A stretch of 32,551 bases of DNA from positions 1 to 32,551 of the forward strand of contig NZ_JALTON010000060.1 in assembly GCF_027000115.1 (NCBI RefSeq), in the 5' to 3' direction. The DNA is from Thiohalobacter sp. (GTDB lineage: Bacteria > Pseudomonadota > Gammaproteobacteria > Thiohalobacterales > Thiohalobacteraceae). The number at the start of each line of letters is the position of its first letter. Positions within the stretch are counted from its first letter, which is position 1. Shown piece after piece: positions 23,714-32,075 of the stretch. The notes under the pieces were generated by a model. It did no database searches. It was not told the origin of the DNA and saw only the letters and a list, made by a program, of their open reading frames with translations. The position numbers were made by a program, and so were the translations under genes.

Positions 23714-24581
23714 GGAGCAGTTCCTTTATTCGATCAATCATGGCAGGGATGATTTTGCGCTTGCGGAACCAGGATGCGGCTGTGAACCGGATCTCCCGTT
23801 CGAGCAGCAGTTCGGGATCGTCCATGACCTTGCGCGCCACGGAAAAAGCCAAAGGGACGGTAAAGTCGTCTCGCCACAGATCGGCAATATCCAGTGTAAA
23901 CGCATTGCTGGATTCTTCGTGGATGAACCCCAATGGAGGCAGCGCACCCACGGCGGCAACGGCAATATCGGCCGCCGATTCGACAAACGTGGCTGCGTGA
24001 TTAAGTGCCTGGTTGGGCACATCGTTGGTGGACGGATTCTGCCGGTCATATCGCCTCCCCCGCCAGGGAATACCGTATTTCTCGGCGTGAGTCTTGTACA
24101 TGGATTTTACCCGTCCGCCCTCGATCCCGCGCAGGACCGTGATATCCCGGTGCGGCAGCACTCGCCCGAAACGAAAGGCATACATCCGTCGGGCCACCTC
24201 GAGGCGGGCTTTCTCGTCGGCCCAAAGGCGAGCATGTGAACGCGCCACGTCTGACTGGCCCTGGCCCATGGGAGGCGCGGTGTAAAAGCGAATGCCGCCT
24301 TCTCCGATGGCGGCCAGCAGGGTACCGTGACGGGCCAGGATACGCAGGGCGTCATGGCTGACCGTCGTCCCGGGACCCATGAGAATCATCGAGACGGACT
24401 GGTAAGGGATGGCATAGACTCCGGGTTTGAACAAATCACTTTTTGCAGCCAGAAACTGGAGTGTTCCGTCCTCCACATAGAGATTGCCACGACTGAGCCA
24501 TAGCAGGCCATGCCGGTCGGCATGGGGAATGCGGCTTTCAGCGAGACCGAGCCGGCCGGGAAACAAGCCTCTGCGCGACAT
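23682..24581 (-). CDS. cas1: CRISPR-associated endonuclease/integrase Cas1 (type I-E)
   Basis: A 299-residue Cas1 (E. coli 305). Metal-binding residues are visible: E154 in RGIEGGRVK, H221 in LGFIHEESSNAF, and D231/D234 in LDIADLW. It joins new spacers at the leader-repeat junction with Cas2. The ATG at 24581 (MSRRGLFPGRLGLAESRIPHADRHGLLWL) lies 2 bp after the cas6e stop. The longer upstream frame overlaps cas6e and is not used. Nothing suggests inactivation, so adaptation should be possible. Confidence 0.97.
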   Translation of the reverse strand: MSRRGLFPGRLGLAESRIPHADRHGLLWLSRGNLYVEDGTLQFLAAKSDLFKPGVYAIPYQSVSMILMGPGTTVSHDALRILARHGTLLAAIGEGGIRFYTAPPMGQGQSDVARSHARLWADEKARLEVARRMYAFRFGRVLPHRDITVLRGIEGGRVKSMYKTHAEKYGIPWRGRRYDRQNPSTNDVPNQALNHAATFVESAADIAVAAVGALPPLGFIHEESSNAFTLDIADLWRDDFTVPLAFSVARKVMDDPELLLEREIRFTAASWFRKRKIIPAMIDRIKELLHVDDDRGGHP

Positions 24582-24583
24582 GA

Positions 24584-25318
24584 TCAGGCAGGACGAAGCA
24601 GGATCATGCCAAAGCCGAAGGCGCGGTGCCGCCCTACCCCCCGGCGCAACAAGTCCAGAAGGCCGCCATCCCCGGTGGCTTTGAGAACGCCGCGGAATTC
24701 GGCCTGTGGTCGAATCGCCTGTCGAGGATTGCGGGGATGATCCTGCGTCTTGCGCATCACTTTCCCCAGACGGAATGCGTTCACGTCTATATTCAGTATC
24801 TGGATGCCCTCCACGGCTTCGGCTCGGGTTCTGAACCAGTCCTGATACACCGTCGCGCGCTCCAGCGTCTCCTCCGGCGCCTGTTCGGTGGCAAGCAGGA
24901 AAACGTCCTTCTCGGTGCCTTGCCTGGCCTTGCGCCCCACGGGGCAGCACAATGCCTCGAAAGCGTAGTGCCGGTTCGGTGGCCACTCCTGCGGCAGGGC
25001 CTTGCCCTGAATCCCGTCGGCGGGACAGACCGCTTCCACGGATGGGGTGCCGAACCGGGCGAGGTGATCGCCGAGTGCGTCGGCCGGATGATCCGAATAG
25101 GCCAGGATGCGGGCTGGCAGGAATCGTCGCTGCGGCGGCCCTGGCATGAATAATCGCCAGCGTCCCGGTGCCCGATCACCAAAGGCAGCCTTGAGCCAGG
25201 CATGACCGAGATACCCCAGGTCCAGTTCGCCACGACCGGGATCCAGTCCCTGCTCGCGGGCGAAGGCCATGAAGGCCCTGGGGTCGAGAGTGCATTGGAT
25301 CATGTAAAGAGGATTCAT
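24584..25318 (-). CDS. cas6e: CRISPR pre-crRNA endoribonuclease Cas6e (CasE)
   Basis: A 244-residue RAMP protein that cuts the repeat hairpins and stays bound in Cascade. It has two ferredoxin-like folds. A histidine in LGHAWLKAAFG (about H39) is the likely catalytic residue by comparison with the N-terminal His of known Cas6e. The C-terminal glycine-rich loop reads GVGRHRAFGFGM. The ATG is 2 bp after the cas5e stop, and cas1 follows in the same way. Confidence 0.95.
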   Translation of the reverse strand: MNPLYMIQCTLDPRAFMAFAREQGLDPGRGELDLGYLGHAWLKAAFGDRAPGRWRLFMPGPPQRRFLPARILAYSDHPADALGDHLARFGTPSVEAVCPADGIQGKALPQEWPPNRHYAFEALCCPVGRKARQGTEKDVFLLATEQAPEETLERATVYQDWFRTRAEAVEGIQILNIDVNAFRLGKVMRKTQDHPRNPRQAIRPQAEFRGVLKATGDGGLLDLLRRGVGRHRAFGFGMILLRPA

Positions 25319-25320
25319 GT

Positions 25321-26073
25321 TCAGCCTCCGAGGATGCCTTCAGCCCGCTCCCGGCTGCCGGCAGGGAGCTGGTTGGCCCAGTCGCGCAGATCGTAGACAC
25401 GGCGGATTTCACCACCCGTTCCTTTGGGGAAGCCCAGTTCGGCGGGCCAGCAGGCCTCCGCCTTTCCCGCCTCGTCCTGCGGTTGCCCGTTCCGATCCCA
25501 GCGAGGCACGTCGCGGAGGATGGCGAGGAGATCCGGCCCTTCGCGCACCGGTACCGGGTCGAGCAGGGGACGGGCGGGCAAGCAGGCCTTGCGGCCCAGG
25601 AACAGGGGACGAGCGGGATGCGCCAGGGCATCGCGCACGGCGTCGAGGTCCGGATTCCCTTCTTCCGCCAGAGCAAGGGCGACGGTCATGAGGCCGTCGG
25701 CCCAGTAGTGGCGATACCGGATGTGCGTGCCCTTCGTTGCCTCACCTTTTCCTCTACCCTCCGGTACACCCCTAGTGGTCCATCCTAAGGGCTCTTTACC
25801 TGTTGCATAACCTTTCATCTTAGGCTGCCCCAGATTGACAGTGTGGTAATCTACGATGCGTACCGGTAGTACGTCCCAGCGGGCGGCGTAGGCGAGTCGT
25901 GCCTGCAATGCCTCGAGACGTTCGAAATCACCATGCCCCCAGCCGAGGGCGTTGCCGACAAGACCCGTGAGCAGGCTGGTTCCGGGGAAACGCTCGATGA
26001 AACCATGTTGATCGATCATCACCCCGCCGAAGCTCATCAGTGGCGCATCCAGGCGCAAGATGAGGGCTTTCAT
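25321..26073 (-). CDS. cas5e: Cascade subunit Cas5e (CasD)
   Basis: A 250-residue protein. MKALILRLDAPLMSFGGVMIDQHGFIERFPGTSLLTGLVGNALGW is the typical start, with the P-rich and G-rich loops of Cas5e. LRDVPRWDRNG and the end region are longer than in E. coli CasD (224). It caps the 5' handle of the crRNA in Cascade. Its ATG overlaps the cas7e stop by 4 bp (ATGA at 26070-26073). Confidence 0.95.
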   Translation of the reverse strand: MKALILRLDAPLMSFGGVMIDQHGFIERFPGTSLLTGLVGNALGWGHGDFERLEALQARLAYAARWDVLPVRIVDYHTVNLGQPKMKGYATGKEPLGWTTRGVPEGRGKGEATKGTHIRYRHYWADGLMTVALALAEEGNPDLDAVRDALAHPARPLFLGRKACLPARPLLDPVPVREGPDLLAILRDVPRWDRNGQPQDEAGKAEACWPAELGFPKGTGGEIRRVYDLRDWANQLPAGSRERAEGILGG

Positions 26074-27242
26074 GCCGCGCCTCCGAAGATGTATCCCAGA
26101 GCCTTCTCGATAGCTTCAGGCAGGGGCAGGACCGATTCCGATTCCCGTGGCCAGGGGTGACGGCTGGAAACCCAGCGGCCGGCGTCGGCTTTGCCGTACA
26201 TTTGCTCCATGCCGCCAAGATAGTCGGCGGCCGCATCGGCGGACTGTTTCAAGGGGTGAACCTCGTCAGACGGTCTTACCGGCTGAAGATAGGCGTTGGC
26301 CAGGCTGCGGGGTTGACCTCTTCCGGCCTCCAGCAGCATCCATTCGGCGTGGGCGTAGGGTGCGGTGGCGCCCAGTTTGGCTCCCGGCGAGACCTGGGCG
26401 ATGGCGTGGATCAGCCGTTCCAGCAGCTTTCGCGCATCTGCGTGGTCCTGCGCCTGCCAGTCCTTCGCGCTCGCCCCAGTAAGGTTGGAGACCAGCAGGG
26501 GGATATCCACGGCCACATAGCCGTAGAAGATGCCGGCGCCCAGTTCCATGTCACCCGCGTGGGCAGCACCGGTTTCCTCATCCTTGTTCAGATCGTCCAC
26601 CACCGTGAAAAAGTCCACTTCCGTATCCAGTGCATGGGTGGTAAAGGCGTGGGCCACATGCACGGGCGCATCGAGGCGGGCAAGGATATCGGAAGTAACG
26701 AAACGGCCGAACAGCGCACCCTCGAAGCCGGCAGCCAGATCATGCGCTCCGGCTTGGCTCATGAGGGCCTTGAGGTTCTTTTTCCCCTCCTTGAGCTGTT
26801 GATTCAACCACTCGGTAGCGGCTTTTTCGTCGCCTTGTCCGGCAGCCTCCTGAATGAGCCAGACGAAGAAGTCGGCCTCGGGTCTGCCGAAAAGCACCGG
26901 CTGTTTCATGGCCAGGGTGTCTTTGTCCACGGCGTCCTTTTCTCCGGCCGCAGTGAGCAGGGCCTTGGCCAGATGCAGGGTGAGGGCATGAGCCAATGCC
27001 TCCTCCATGCCGTCTTTCACCAGTCGCGGCTTGACCTCGCGGCCGAAGAATTCGCGGGTACGGAGACCCGAGGGCAGATCGGTCTGTTCCATGAGCCATT
27101 CCCGCCAGTGGCGTTTCTGGCACTGGCTGGACACGCGCAGGCGCTCGCTGCCGCCAAACGGGATACGCTTGGCGAGTCCGGCGTCGTCGCGGTTGAGGAG
27201 GGTGGCGTGGTAGCTGGTGAGGAAGTGGATTTGCAGAAACAT
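26070..27242 (-). CDS. cas7e: Cascade backbone subunit Cas7e (CasC)
   Basis: A 390-residue protein beginning MFLQIHFLTSYHATLLNRDDAGLAKRIPFGGSERLRVSSQCQKRHWR, a very characteristic Cas7e start. Further conserved parts are FGRFVTSDILARLDAPVHVAHAFTTHALDTEVDFFTVVDDL, AGIFYGYVAVDIPLLVSNL and RQPRSLANAYLQPVRP (near the end). Six copies line the crRNA in Cascade. It lies 14 bp after cse2 and overlaps cas5e by 4 bp. Confidence 0.97.
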   Translation of the reverse strand: MFLQIHFLTSYHATLLNRDDAGLAKRIPFGGSERLRVSSQCQKRHWREWLMEQTDLPSGLRTREFFGREVKPRLVKDGMEEALAHALTLHLAKALLTAAGEKDAVDKDTLAMKQPVLFGRPEADFFVWLIQEAAGQGDEKAATEWLNQQLKEGKKNLKALMSQAGAHDLAAGFEGALFGRFVTSDILARLDAPVHVAHAFTTHALDTEVDFFTVVDDLNKDEETGAAHAGDMELGAGIFYGYVAVDIPLLVSNLTGASAKDWQAQDHADARKLLERLIHAIAQVSPGAKLGATAPYAHAEWMLLEAGRGQPRSLANAYLQPVRPSDEVHPLKQSADAAADYLGGMEQMYGKADAGRWVSSRHPWPRESESVLPLPEAIEKALGYIFGGAA

Positions 27243-27256
27243 GAAATTTCTCCTTG

Positions 27257-27760
27257 TCAGGCAGTCTTCTTCTGTTGTTCGACGATGGTGTAGAAGTCAC
27301 GGGCTACATGCCGGTGCACGCGTTCACGTTTTTCCGGGTCACGGGTCAGAAGCAGGCGGGCGGCGTCCTGCCAGTCGAAGGGGCGGGCCTTGGCGGCGAG
27401 AAAACGCACGGCGCGCAGGAACAGGGTCCGCCGGGTATCACCCTCGCTCTGCAGCAGGCGCTCGAGGCGCCCTTCGCTGTAGCCGCCCTCCCCCAGGGCC
27501 GTGCCCAGGCCGGTTCCGGAGCGGTGGGCATGCGGGACCATGAGGGCGATGCCAGCGACAAGGGTGATCCAGTCCGCCTCGTCCCGCTCCCAGGTTTCGG
27601 GCAGATGGCGCAGGGCAAAGCGGTAGAAATACAGGGGTGGGGGCTGGCCGGGCGTCATCCGTTTGAGTGCAGCGCGCTCGCCGGTGGGGAAGTGTTCGCT
27701 GGAGAGGGTGCCAGCAACGTGGGCGATGGCACGGGCAAGGGAGTCAGGCGATGTGCTCAT
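27257..27760 (-). CDS. cse2: Cascade small subunit Cse2 (CasB/Cas11e)
   Basis: A 167-residue helical protein, close to E. coli CasB (160). The start MSTSPDSLARAIAHVAGTL at 27760 overlaps the end of cas8e by 17 bp. Identifying segments are LKRMTPGQPPPLYFYRFALRHLP, LVAGIALMVPHAHR, and RLERLLQSEGDTRRTLFLRAVRFLAAK. Two copies stabilise target DNA in Cascade. The longer frame to 27898 overlaps cas8e and is rejected. Confidence 0.94.
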   Translation of the reverse strand: MSTSPDSLARAIAHVAGTLSSEHFPTGERAALKRMTPGQPPPLYFYRFALRHLPETWERDEADWITLVAGIALMVPHAHRSGTGLGTALGEGGYSEGRLERLLQSEGDTRRTLFLRAVRFLAAKARPFDWQDAARLLLTRDPEKRERVHRHVARDFYTIVEQQKKTA

Positions 27761-29294
27761 GGCGGGCCTCCTTGAGGTCGGGGAAATATTTGTACAAGGC
27801 GCCGCAGAAGGTGCGACCGGCGGCGACCCGGGCGTGCCACAGGCGTCCGGCATGCCGGGGTAGCGACTGTTCGGCCTCTTGCAGCACGGTCTCGGCATGT
27901 CGCTTCAGGCGACTGGCCCAGTCCAGGCGTGCTTCGTCCTTGTTCAGGGAATCTGGCAACGACCAGAGCCAGGGAAAGTAGTCGTCGGACCAGAGGGTTT
28001 CGAAGCGGGAGGCAAACCGCTTCCACCAGGCGTTTGAGGTATCGTCGTCGAACGCCAGATTCTCTGGGGCGCCTTGCATGAGAACCAACACGGCAGGCTT
28101 CAGGATCCGGTTCCGCATGAGCCCGGCCAGCTCGATACCCTCCCTGGCCAGGAGAGCGAGGGGATCATCCGGTTGTAACCTGAACAGCCGCCGCTTTACC
28201 TGCGCGGGGATGGGAAGATGACGCTCGTGGAAACCGTCGGTCGTACCCTGCCCTCGCACCAGAACGGAGGCCAGCAACCATGTGTCCCCCTGCCAGTCTT
28301 CGCCCGGTTCCTGGAGGCGGGTACGGCGGATGGCGTCCTGGAAGAGGATGCGCCGCATCAGGTCAGCGGTCCAGCCATTGGCAGAGACGGTCAGCGCCTT
28401 GGCGCCCTCCTTCACGGAAAGATCCACCGGTAGCCAGGCATCCTCCACCAGGCCATTCAATTCCTTTGCGGCGATCCGGTTGGCATTGGAAGGTAGGCCT
28501 GCCGCGTTGAAGACGTGTTCATTGTCCCCTTTCAAGCGTATGCGTCGGCAGATTTCCAGGAAGAAGGGATCCAGATCCGACAGGTTGAGACTCGCCTTGC
28601 CGTCCCAGGGCAGCAACCAGACCAGTACCAGGCCATCGTCCCGGAAAGGGATGTTCCCGGCCAGCGCCTGGCGGCGGTGGTCTCGCAGGCGCAGCACGGC
28701 GTCGCGCCAGCGGGGAGCCTGTTTCCGGGAACGGGCCACCTCCACGACGGGACGGTTGCCGAAACCGCTGTTCATGCGGGCTATGCCATATTTCTTCTTG
28801 CCGAAGAAGCCGCTCATGGTCTGCAGGCTGATGAGAGCGTAGAGCCATTCGAAGGGTTCAGGCCGGGTGGCGCGAGCCCGTTTGACATCATGGTTCTTGG
28901 CGGTGGGCAACAGATCCAGAGTATCTGGCGTTTCGGCCAGGCGCTTGAGCTTTCCATGATCCGCCTTTGGCAGAGGTGGCTGCATGAAGGCCGGTTTCGA
29001 AAGGTCGTCCCCCACCAGCGCCCAGGTGTCGTCCCCCGCCTCACCGGCGAGCACCCGCAGACCATCGCGCCAGAAGGCTTCCTCACGCACGGGGTTCCAG
29101 TCACCGTCGCGGGCCAGAACAGCCCCGGCCAGATAACAAAGGAAAACGTGGAAGGCATCCTCCTGATGGCGCTGCAGCCCGTCGATGCGCTGCACGGTGT
29201 CAGCACCCAGGCCGGCGAGAAGGGCCGGCAGGTTGATGTATTGCCGGCCGTCGGCCGTGAACACGGGAATAAGAGGGTCGGTGAGCAGATTCAT
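27744..29294 (-). CDS. cas8e: Cascade large subunit Cas8e (Cse1/CasA)
   Basis: A 516-residue protein (E. coli CasA 502). It starts MNLLTDPLIPVFTADGRQYINLPALLAGLG, the usual N-terminal motif. It continues with HQEDAFHVFLCYLAGAVLARDGD, FEWLYALISLQTMSGFFGKKKYGIARMNSG and a helical C-terminal bundle after about residue 370. Cas8e recognises the PAM and recruits Cas3. Its ATG overlaps the cas3 stop (ATGA, 29291-29294), so the nuclease and effector genes are translated together. No interruption is visible. Confidence 0.96.
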   Translation of the reverse strand: MNLLTDPLIPVFTADGRQYINLPALLAGLGADTVQRIDGLQRHQEDAFHVFLCYLAGAVLARDGDWNPVREEAFWRDGLRVLAGEAGDDTWALVGDDLSKPAFMQPPLPKADHGKLKRLAETPDTLDLLPTAKNHDVKRARATRPEPFEWLYALISLQTMSGFFGKKKYGIARMNSGFGNRPVVEVARSRKQAPRWRDAVLRLRDHRRQALAGNIPFRDDGLVLVWLLPWDGKASLNLSDLDPFFLEICRRIRLKGDNEHVFNAAGLPSNANRIAAKELNGLVEDAWLPVDLSVKEGAKALTVSANGWTADLMRRILFQDAIRRTRLQEPGEDWQGDTWLLASVLVRGQGTTDGFHERHLPIPAQVKRRLFRLQPDDPLALLAREGIELAGLMRNRILKPAVLVLMQGAPENLAFDDDTSNAWWKRFASRFETLWSDDYFPWLWSLPDSLNKDEARLDWASRLKRHAETVLQEAEQSLPRHAGRLWHARVAAGRTFCGALYKYFPDLKEARHEHIA

Positions 29295-31984
29295 GATGTC
29301 TCCTTGCCTTCCAGGCCGTAGCGGGAGTAGGTGTAATGCCGATCGGCGCAGCGCAAGTGGATGACGCCACCCTCCTCGCTTTCCACCGTCACTGTGTCGT
29401 TGGGCTGTCCGGGGGCCAGGTGTTCGGGAATGGTGATCTCATGCAGGGCCTGACCGAAGGGGCTCTGGACATGCCGGTCCAGGGGCAGGCGCAGGGCGTC
29501 TGCTCCCAGGCGGGTGGCCACCTTGAGCCCCTGTTCGTTGAAGACGAAGTCACCAAAGCAGCGTTCGAAGGGGATGTTGACGGCTGCCGCTTGCTGGGCC
29601 TTGTGAATATCACTACCCAACACGTGCTGGCCGTGGCGTGCCCAGCGCGCGTCTTCTGCTTCGAGCAGAGACAGGGATTCGGGGTGGGTGGCGGCCTCAA
29701 CCAGCCTGCGGTTGTCGGTGGGGATTTCGAGTGTGGGCGTTTCCAGCAGGCTTCGGCGGGTTTGCTCAAGTGAGCGCAAGTCCTCGTATATACCATTCGA
29801 ATTCCGGCCGAAGCCCCAGCCTATACGCCGGAAGCGTCCTGCTACAAAACCCTGATCATCCAGCCCCGTCACCAGCTTTTCATCGGGTGTCAGAAGCAGG
29901 CAGCGGGCCTCCCCGAAACCTGTCGGACGGGGCCGATCATGCCGGTGCAGTCGGCCGAGACGTTGCAAGAGCACGTCTGCGGGTACGAGGTCGGTGACCA
30001 GCAGATCGGCGTCGATGTCCAGGCTCTGCTCCAGCGTTTGTGTGCCAATGATAAGTACAGGCCCGTCAGGCCCACCCTTGCCCATCCGGGCGCTCACGGC
30101 GGCGTCGAGCACCAGCCGGTCTTCAGGGGCGAAGCGGCCGTGATGGGGACAGGGCACCTCTTCGAAACTGAAGCCCCAGGCTGGGTTCATGCCCGGGTGG
30201 GCCTCCAGGGCGCGATGCAGGGTATTGGCCCGATTCACGGTATTCATGACTACCATGATCCGGGCGCCCGCTTGCAGCGCCTGGACGAGGCGATCGGCCA
30301 GCTTTTCGGGGATGAAGGCAAGGGGGGTTTCTTCGACGATGATGGATCTTGTTCGCGCCTCACCAGGACAGGGTGTAACGCTGCCATCGGCGCGGCTGAG
30401 CAGCGGATAAGCCAGGGTTTGGCAGTCTGTCACTGTTGGCGGCTGTACCCGGTTGGGGTTCTCGCCACGGGCCACCGCCAGGTAGCGTTCGCGGGCCTCC
30501 GCGCCCAGGGTCGCGGAGAGAAGCACGGCCCGGCCGCCCAACGCCAGGTGGTGTTCCAACAGGTGCTCCAGGAGACTGGCCATGTAGCGATCAGATGCGT
30601 GGACCTCGTCCACCACCAGGAGACTGCGAGCAAGGCAGGCGCCGCGGAGGTGGGCGTGTTTGGTCTGCACCGCCGAAAGCAGGGCCTGGTCGATGGTACC
30701 CACCGCCACGGTGGCGGCAAGGAAGCGCTTGGGATGCTCGATGGCCCAGACACGCTCCCGCCGCCGGGCCTGGTCGTCATCTTCCCAGATGTTGCCTGCC
30801 TCAGGCACCGGCAGAATCTGATCAGCGGGCAAGCCGTCCACTTGGGCGTAACCGGGCACAGCGAGGACGGTCACGGGGCGGCATGCGGGATCGGGGAACC
30901 AGCGGGACATGGTGTCGTGCACGCGGGTGTACAGCTCGCGGGCGGCCACGCGGGTGGGCAGGGCAAAGTAGAGACCCTCCACCTCACCGCCGGCGAAGAG
31001 GGTGAAGAACCAGTCCAGGGCGGCCTCCGTCTTCCCCGAGCCCGTTTCCGACTCGGCGATGAGCAGGCGGCTGGCCGGATCCGAGGGGTCTTGGCCATGC
31101 ATTACCGTCTGCAGGGGGCGCGGAGTAAAGCCGAATCGTTCCTCGAAGGACCCGGGGCCCGGTTGCAGGACGGAACGCAGGGGACGAGCATCCAGCCCCA
31201 CGGTCCGGAGTTCACGAGGGGCAGCCTCCCTGCTGTGTTCCAGGCGCGCCGCGGCGTCGGTGTTCTGGACGGGGAACCAGCGGGGGTGGGAACCGAGCCA
31301 GTCGGCCAACATCACCAGGCCGGCAAAGAGGTGCTGGAGACGGACAGCCCCAGGCAGGGGCGCCCCACCGGGCTCAAAGGCAGCCGGGAACGCCGCTTGG
31401 CTCCAGGTTACCAGCTCAGCGACCGCGGCCATGGGGTCGTATCCACCGTGGGGTTGCCAGTAGCCAGCGCTGGTGATCGCCCTGCCGGCCAGGCCCTCGT
31501 CGAATCTCACTGGGCGGCCGTGATGGGACCATGTGGCATGGAGATAACTCTCCAGTTCATCGCCCTCGTCATCGAACCAGGACTGGAGCCTGCCAACCTG
31601 GAGCGCCTCGGCAAAGGCCTGGTTCAGTTCGGCACGACCGGCGTCGAACAGAATCCCCAGCTCTGCCACATGACCGGCAGGTTCGAAGGGCGAGTCGGGG
31701 AAGACTTTGTACTGAAAGCCCAGGTTCGCCTTTCCCGCATCATGGAGCATGGCCAACACCGCCAACCGGTCGAGAATGCGATCATCAAGCATCCTTCCGG
31801 CGGCTGATTCCAGCGCCCGATGGAATCCAGGCAGGTCACAGAGCCTCCTGAAAACCAGCGCCACATCGATACAATGGCTTTCCAGTGGAAGACAATCTCG
31901 CTCAGAGAACTTGCCCCAGAAAATACAGCGGTCATGTGCTTGATCTAGCCCATCCTGCTTTGGATTAGCCTTCCTGTCCTGCAT
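29291..31984 (-). CDS. cas3: CRISPR-associated helicase-nuclease Cas3
   Basis: An 897-residue protein (E. coli 888). The N-terminal HD nuclease includes H37 in ESHCIDV, HD at 81-82 in MLHDAGK, and the later SHHGRP. The SF2 helicase follows, with Walker A SETGSGKTEAA (about 310-320), DEVH (about 458-461) in LLVVDEVHASDRY, LLSATLGAEAR (motif III) and QTLEQSLDIDADLLVTD (motif V) with the arginine finger in LQRLGRLHRH. All needed residues are present. It leads the cas operon. The ATG at 31984 is only 2 bp from an AGGAG, closer than usual. Confidence 0.97.
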   Translation of the reverse strand: MQDRKANPKQDGLDQAHDRCIFWGKFSERDCLPLESHCIDVALVFRRLCDLPGFHRALESAAGRMLDDRILDRLAVLAMLHDAGKANLGFQYKVFPDSPFEPAGHVAELGILFDAGRAELNQAFAEALQVGRLQSWFDDEGDELESYLHATWSHHGRPVRFDEGLAGRAITSAGYWQPHGGYDPMAAVAELVTWSQAAFPAAFEPGGAPLPGAVRLQHLFAGLVMLADWLGSHPRWFPVQNTDAAARLEHSREAAPRELRTVGLDARPLRSVLQPGPGSFEERFGFTPRPLQTVMHGQDPSDPASRLLIAESETGSGKTEAALDWFFTLFAGGEVEGLYFALPTRVAARELYTRVHDTMSRWFPDPACRPVTVLAVPGYAQVDGLPADQILPVPEAGNIWEDDDQARRRERVWAIEHPKRFLAATVAVGTIDQALLSAVQTKHAHLRGACLARSLLVVDEVHASDRYMASLLEHLLEHHLALGGRAVLLSATLGAEARERYLAVARGENPNRVQPPTVTDCQTLAYPLLSRADGSVTPCPGEARTRSIIVEETPLAFIPEKLADRLVQALQAGARIMVVMNTVNRANTLHRALEAHPGMNPAWGFSFEEVPCPHHGRFAPEDRLVLDAAVSARMGKGGPDGPVLIIGTQTLEQSLDIDADLLVTDLVPADVLLQRLGRLHRHDRPRPTGFGEARCLLLTPDEKLVTGLDDQGFVAGRFRRIGWGFGRNSNGIYEDLRSLEQTRRSLLETPTLEIPTDNRRLVEAATHPESLSLLEAEDARWARHGQHVLGSDIHKAQQAAAVNIPFERCFGDFVFNEQGLKVATRLGADALRLPLDRHVQSPFGQALHEITIPEHLAPGQPNDTVTVESEEGGVIHLRCADRHYTYSRYGLEGKETS

Positions 31985-32075
31985 TTCTCCTCACCGTCCA
32001 TAGCCCGGGCTGCTATGCGCAACAAGCATACCGTTCGTCACTACGCCCCCCTTGCCGGCCAACAACCCGTGCGAA
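31985..32075 (-). promoter_or_regulatory. Upstream region of the cas operon
   Basis: This 91-bp gap between the RES gene stop and the cas3 ATG must hold the cas operon promoter unless it reads through from the RES gene. It includes CATAGC (31999-32004) and GCTATG (32012-32017) as a 6-bp inverted repeat with a 7-nt loop, and inside it the palindrome AGCCCGGGCT (32002-32011). A candidate -10, TATGCT, lies at 32025-32030 on the minus strand, without a clear -35. The inverted repeat sits between that element and the ribosome binding site, where a repressor or an RNA hairpin could act. Confidence 0.45.

Noticed and set aside
26157-27293. 378-codon plus-strand frame opposite cas7e
   Set aside because: Antisense of a clearly recognised cas7e gene.
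29939-31807. 622-codon plus-strand frame opposite cas3
   Set aside because: Antisense of cas3, whose helicase and HD motifs are intact.
23345-31984. A small toxin-antitoxin or RNA gene hidden among the cas genes
   Set aside because: Every junction overlaps or has a gap of 14 bp or less, so no space remains.
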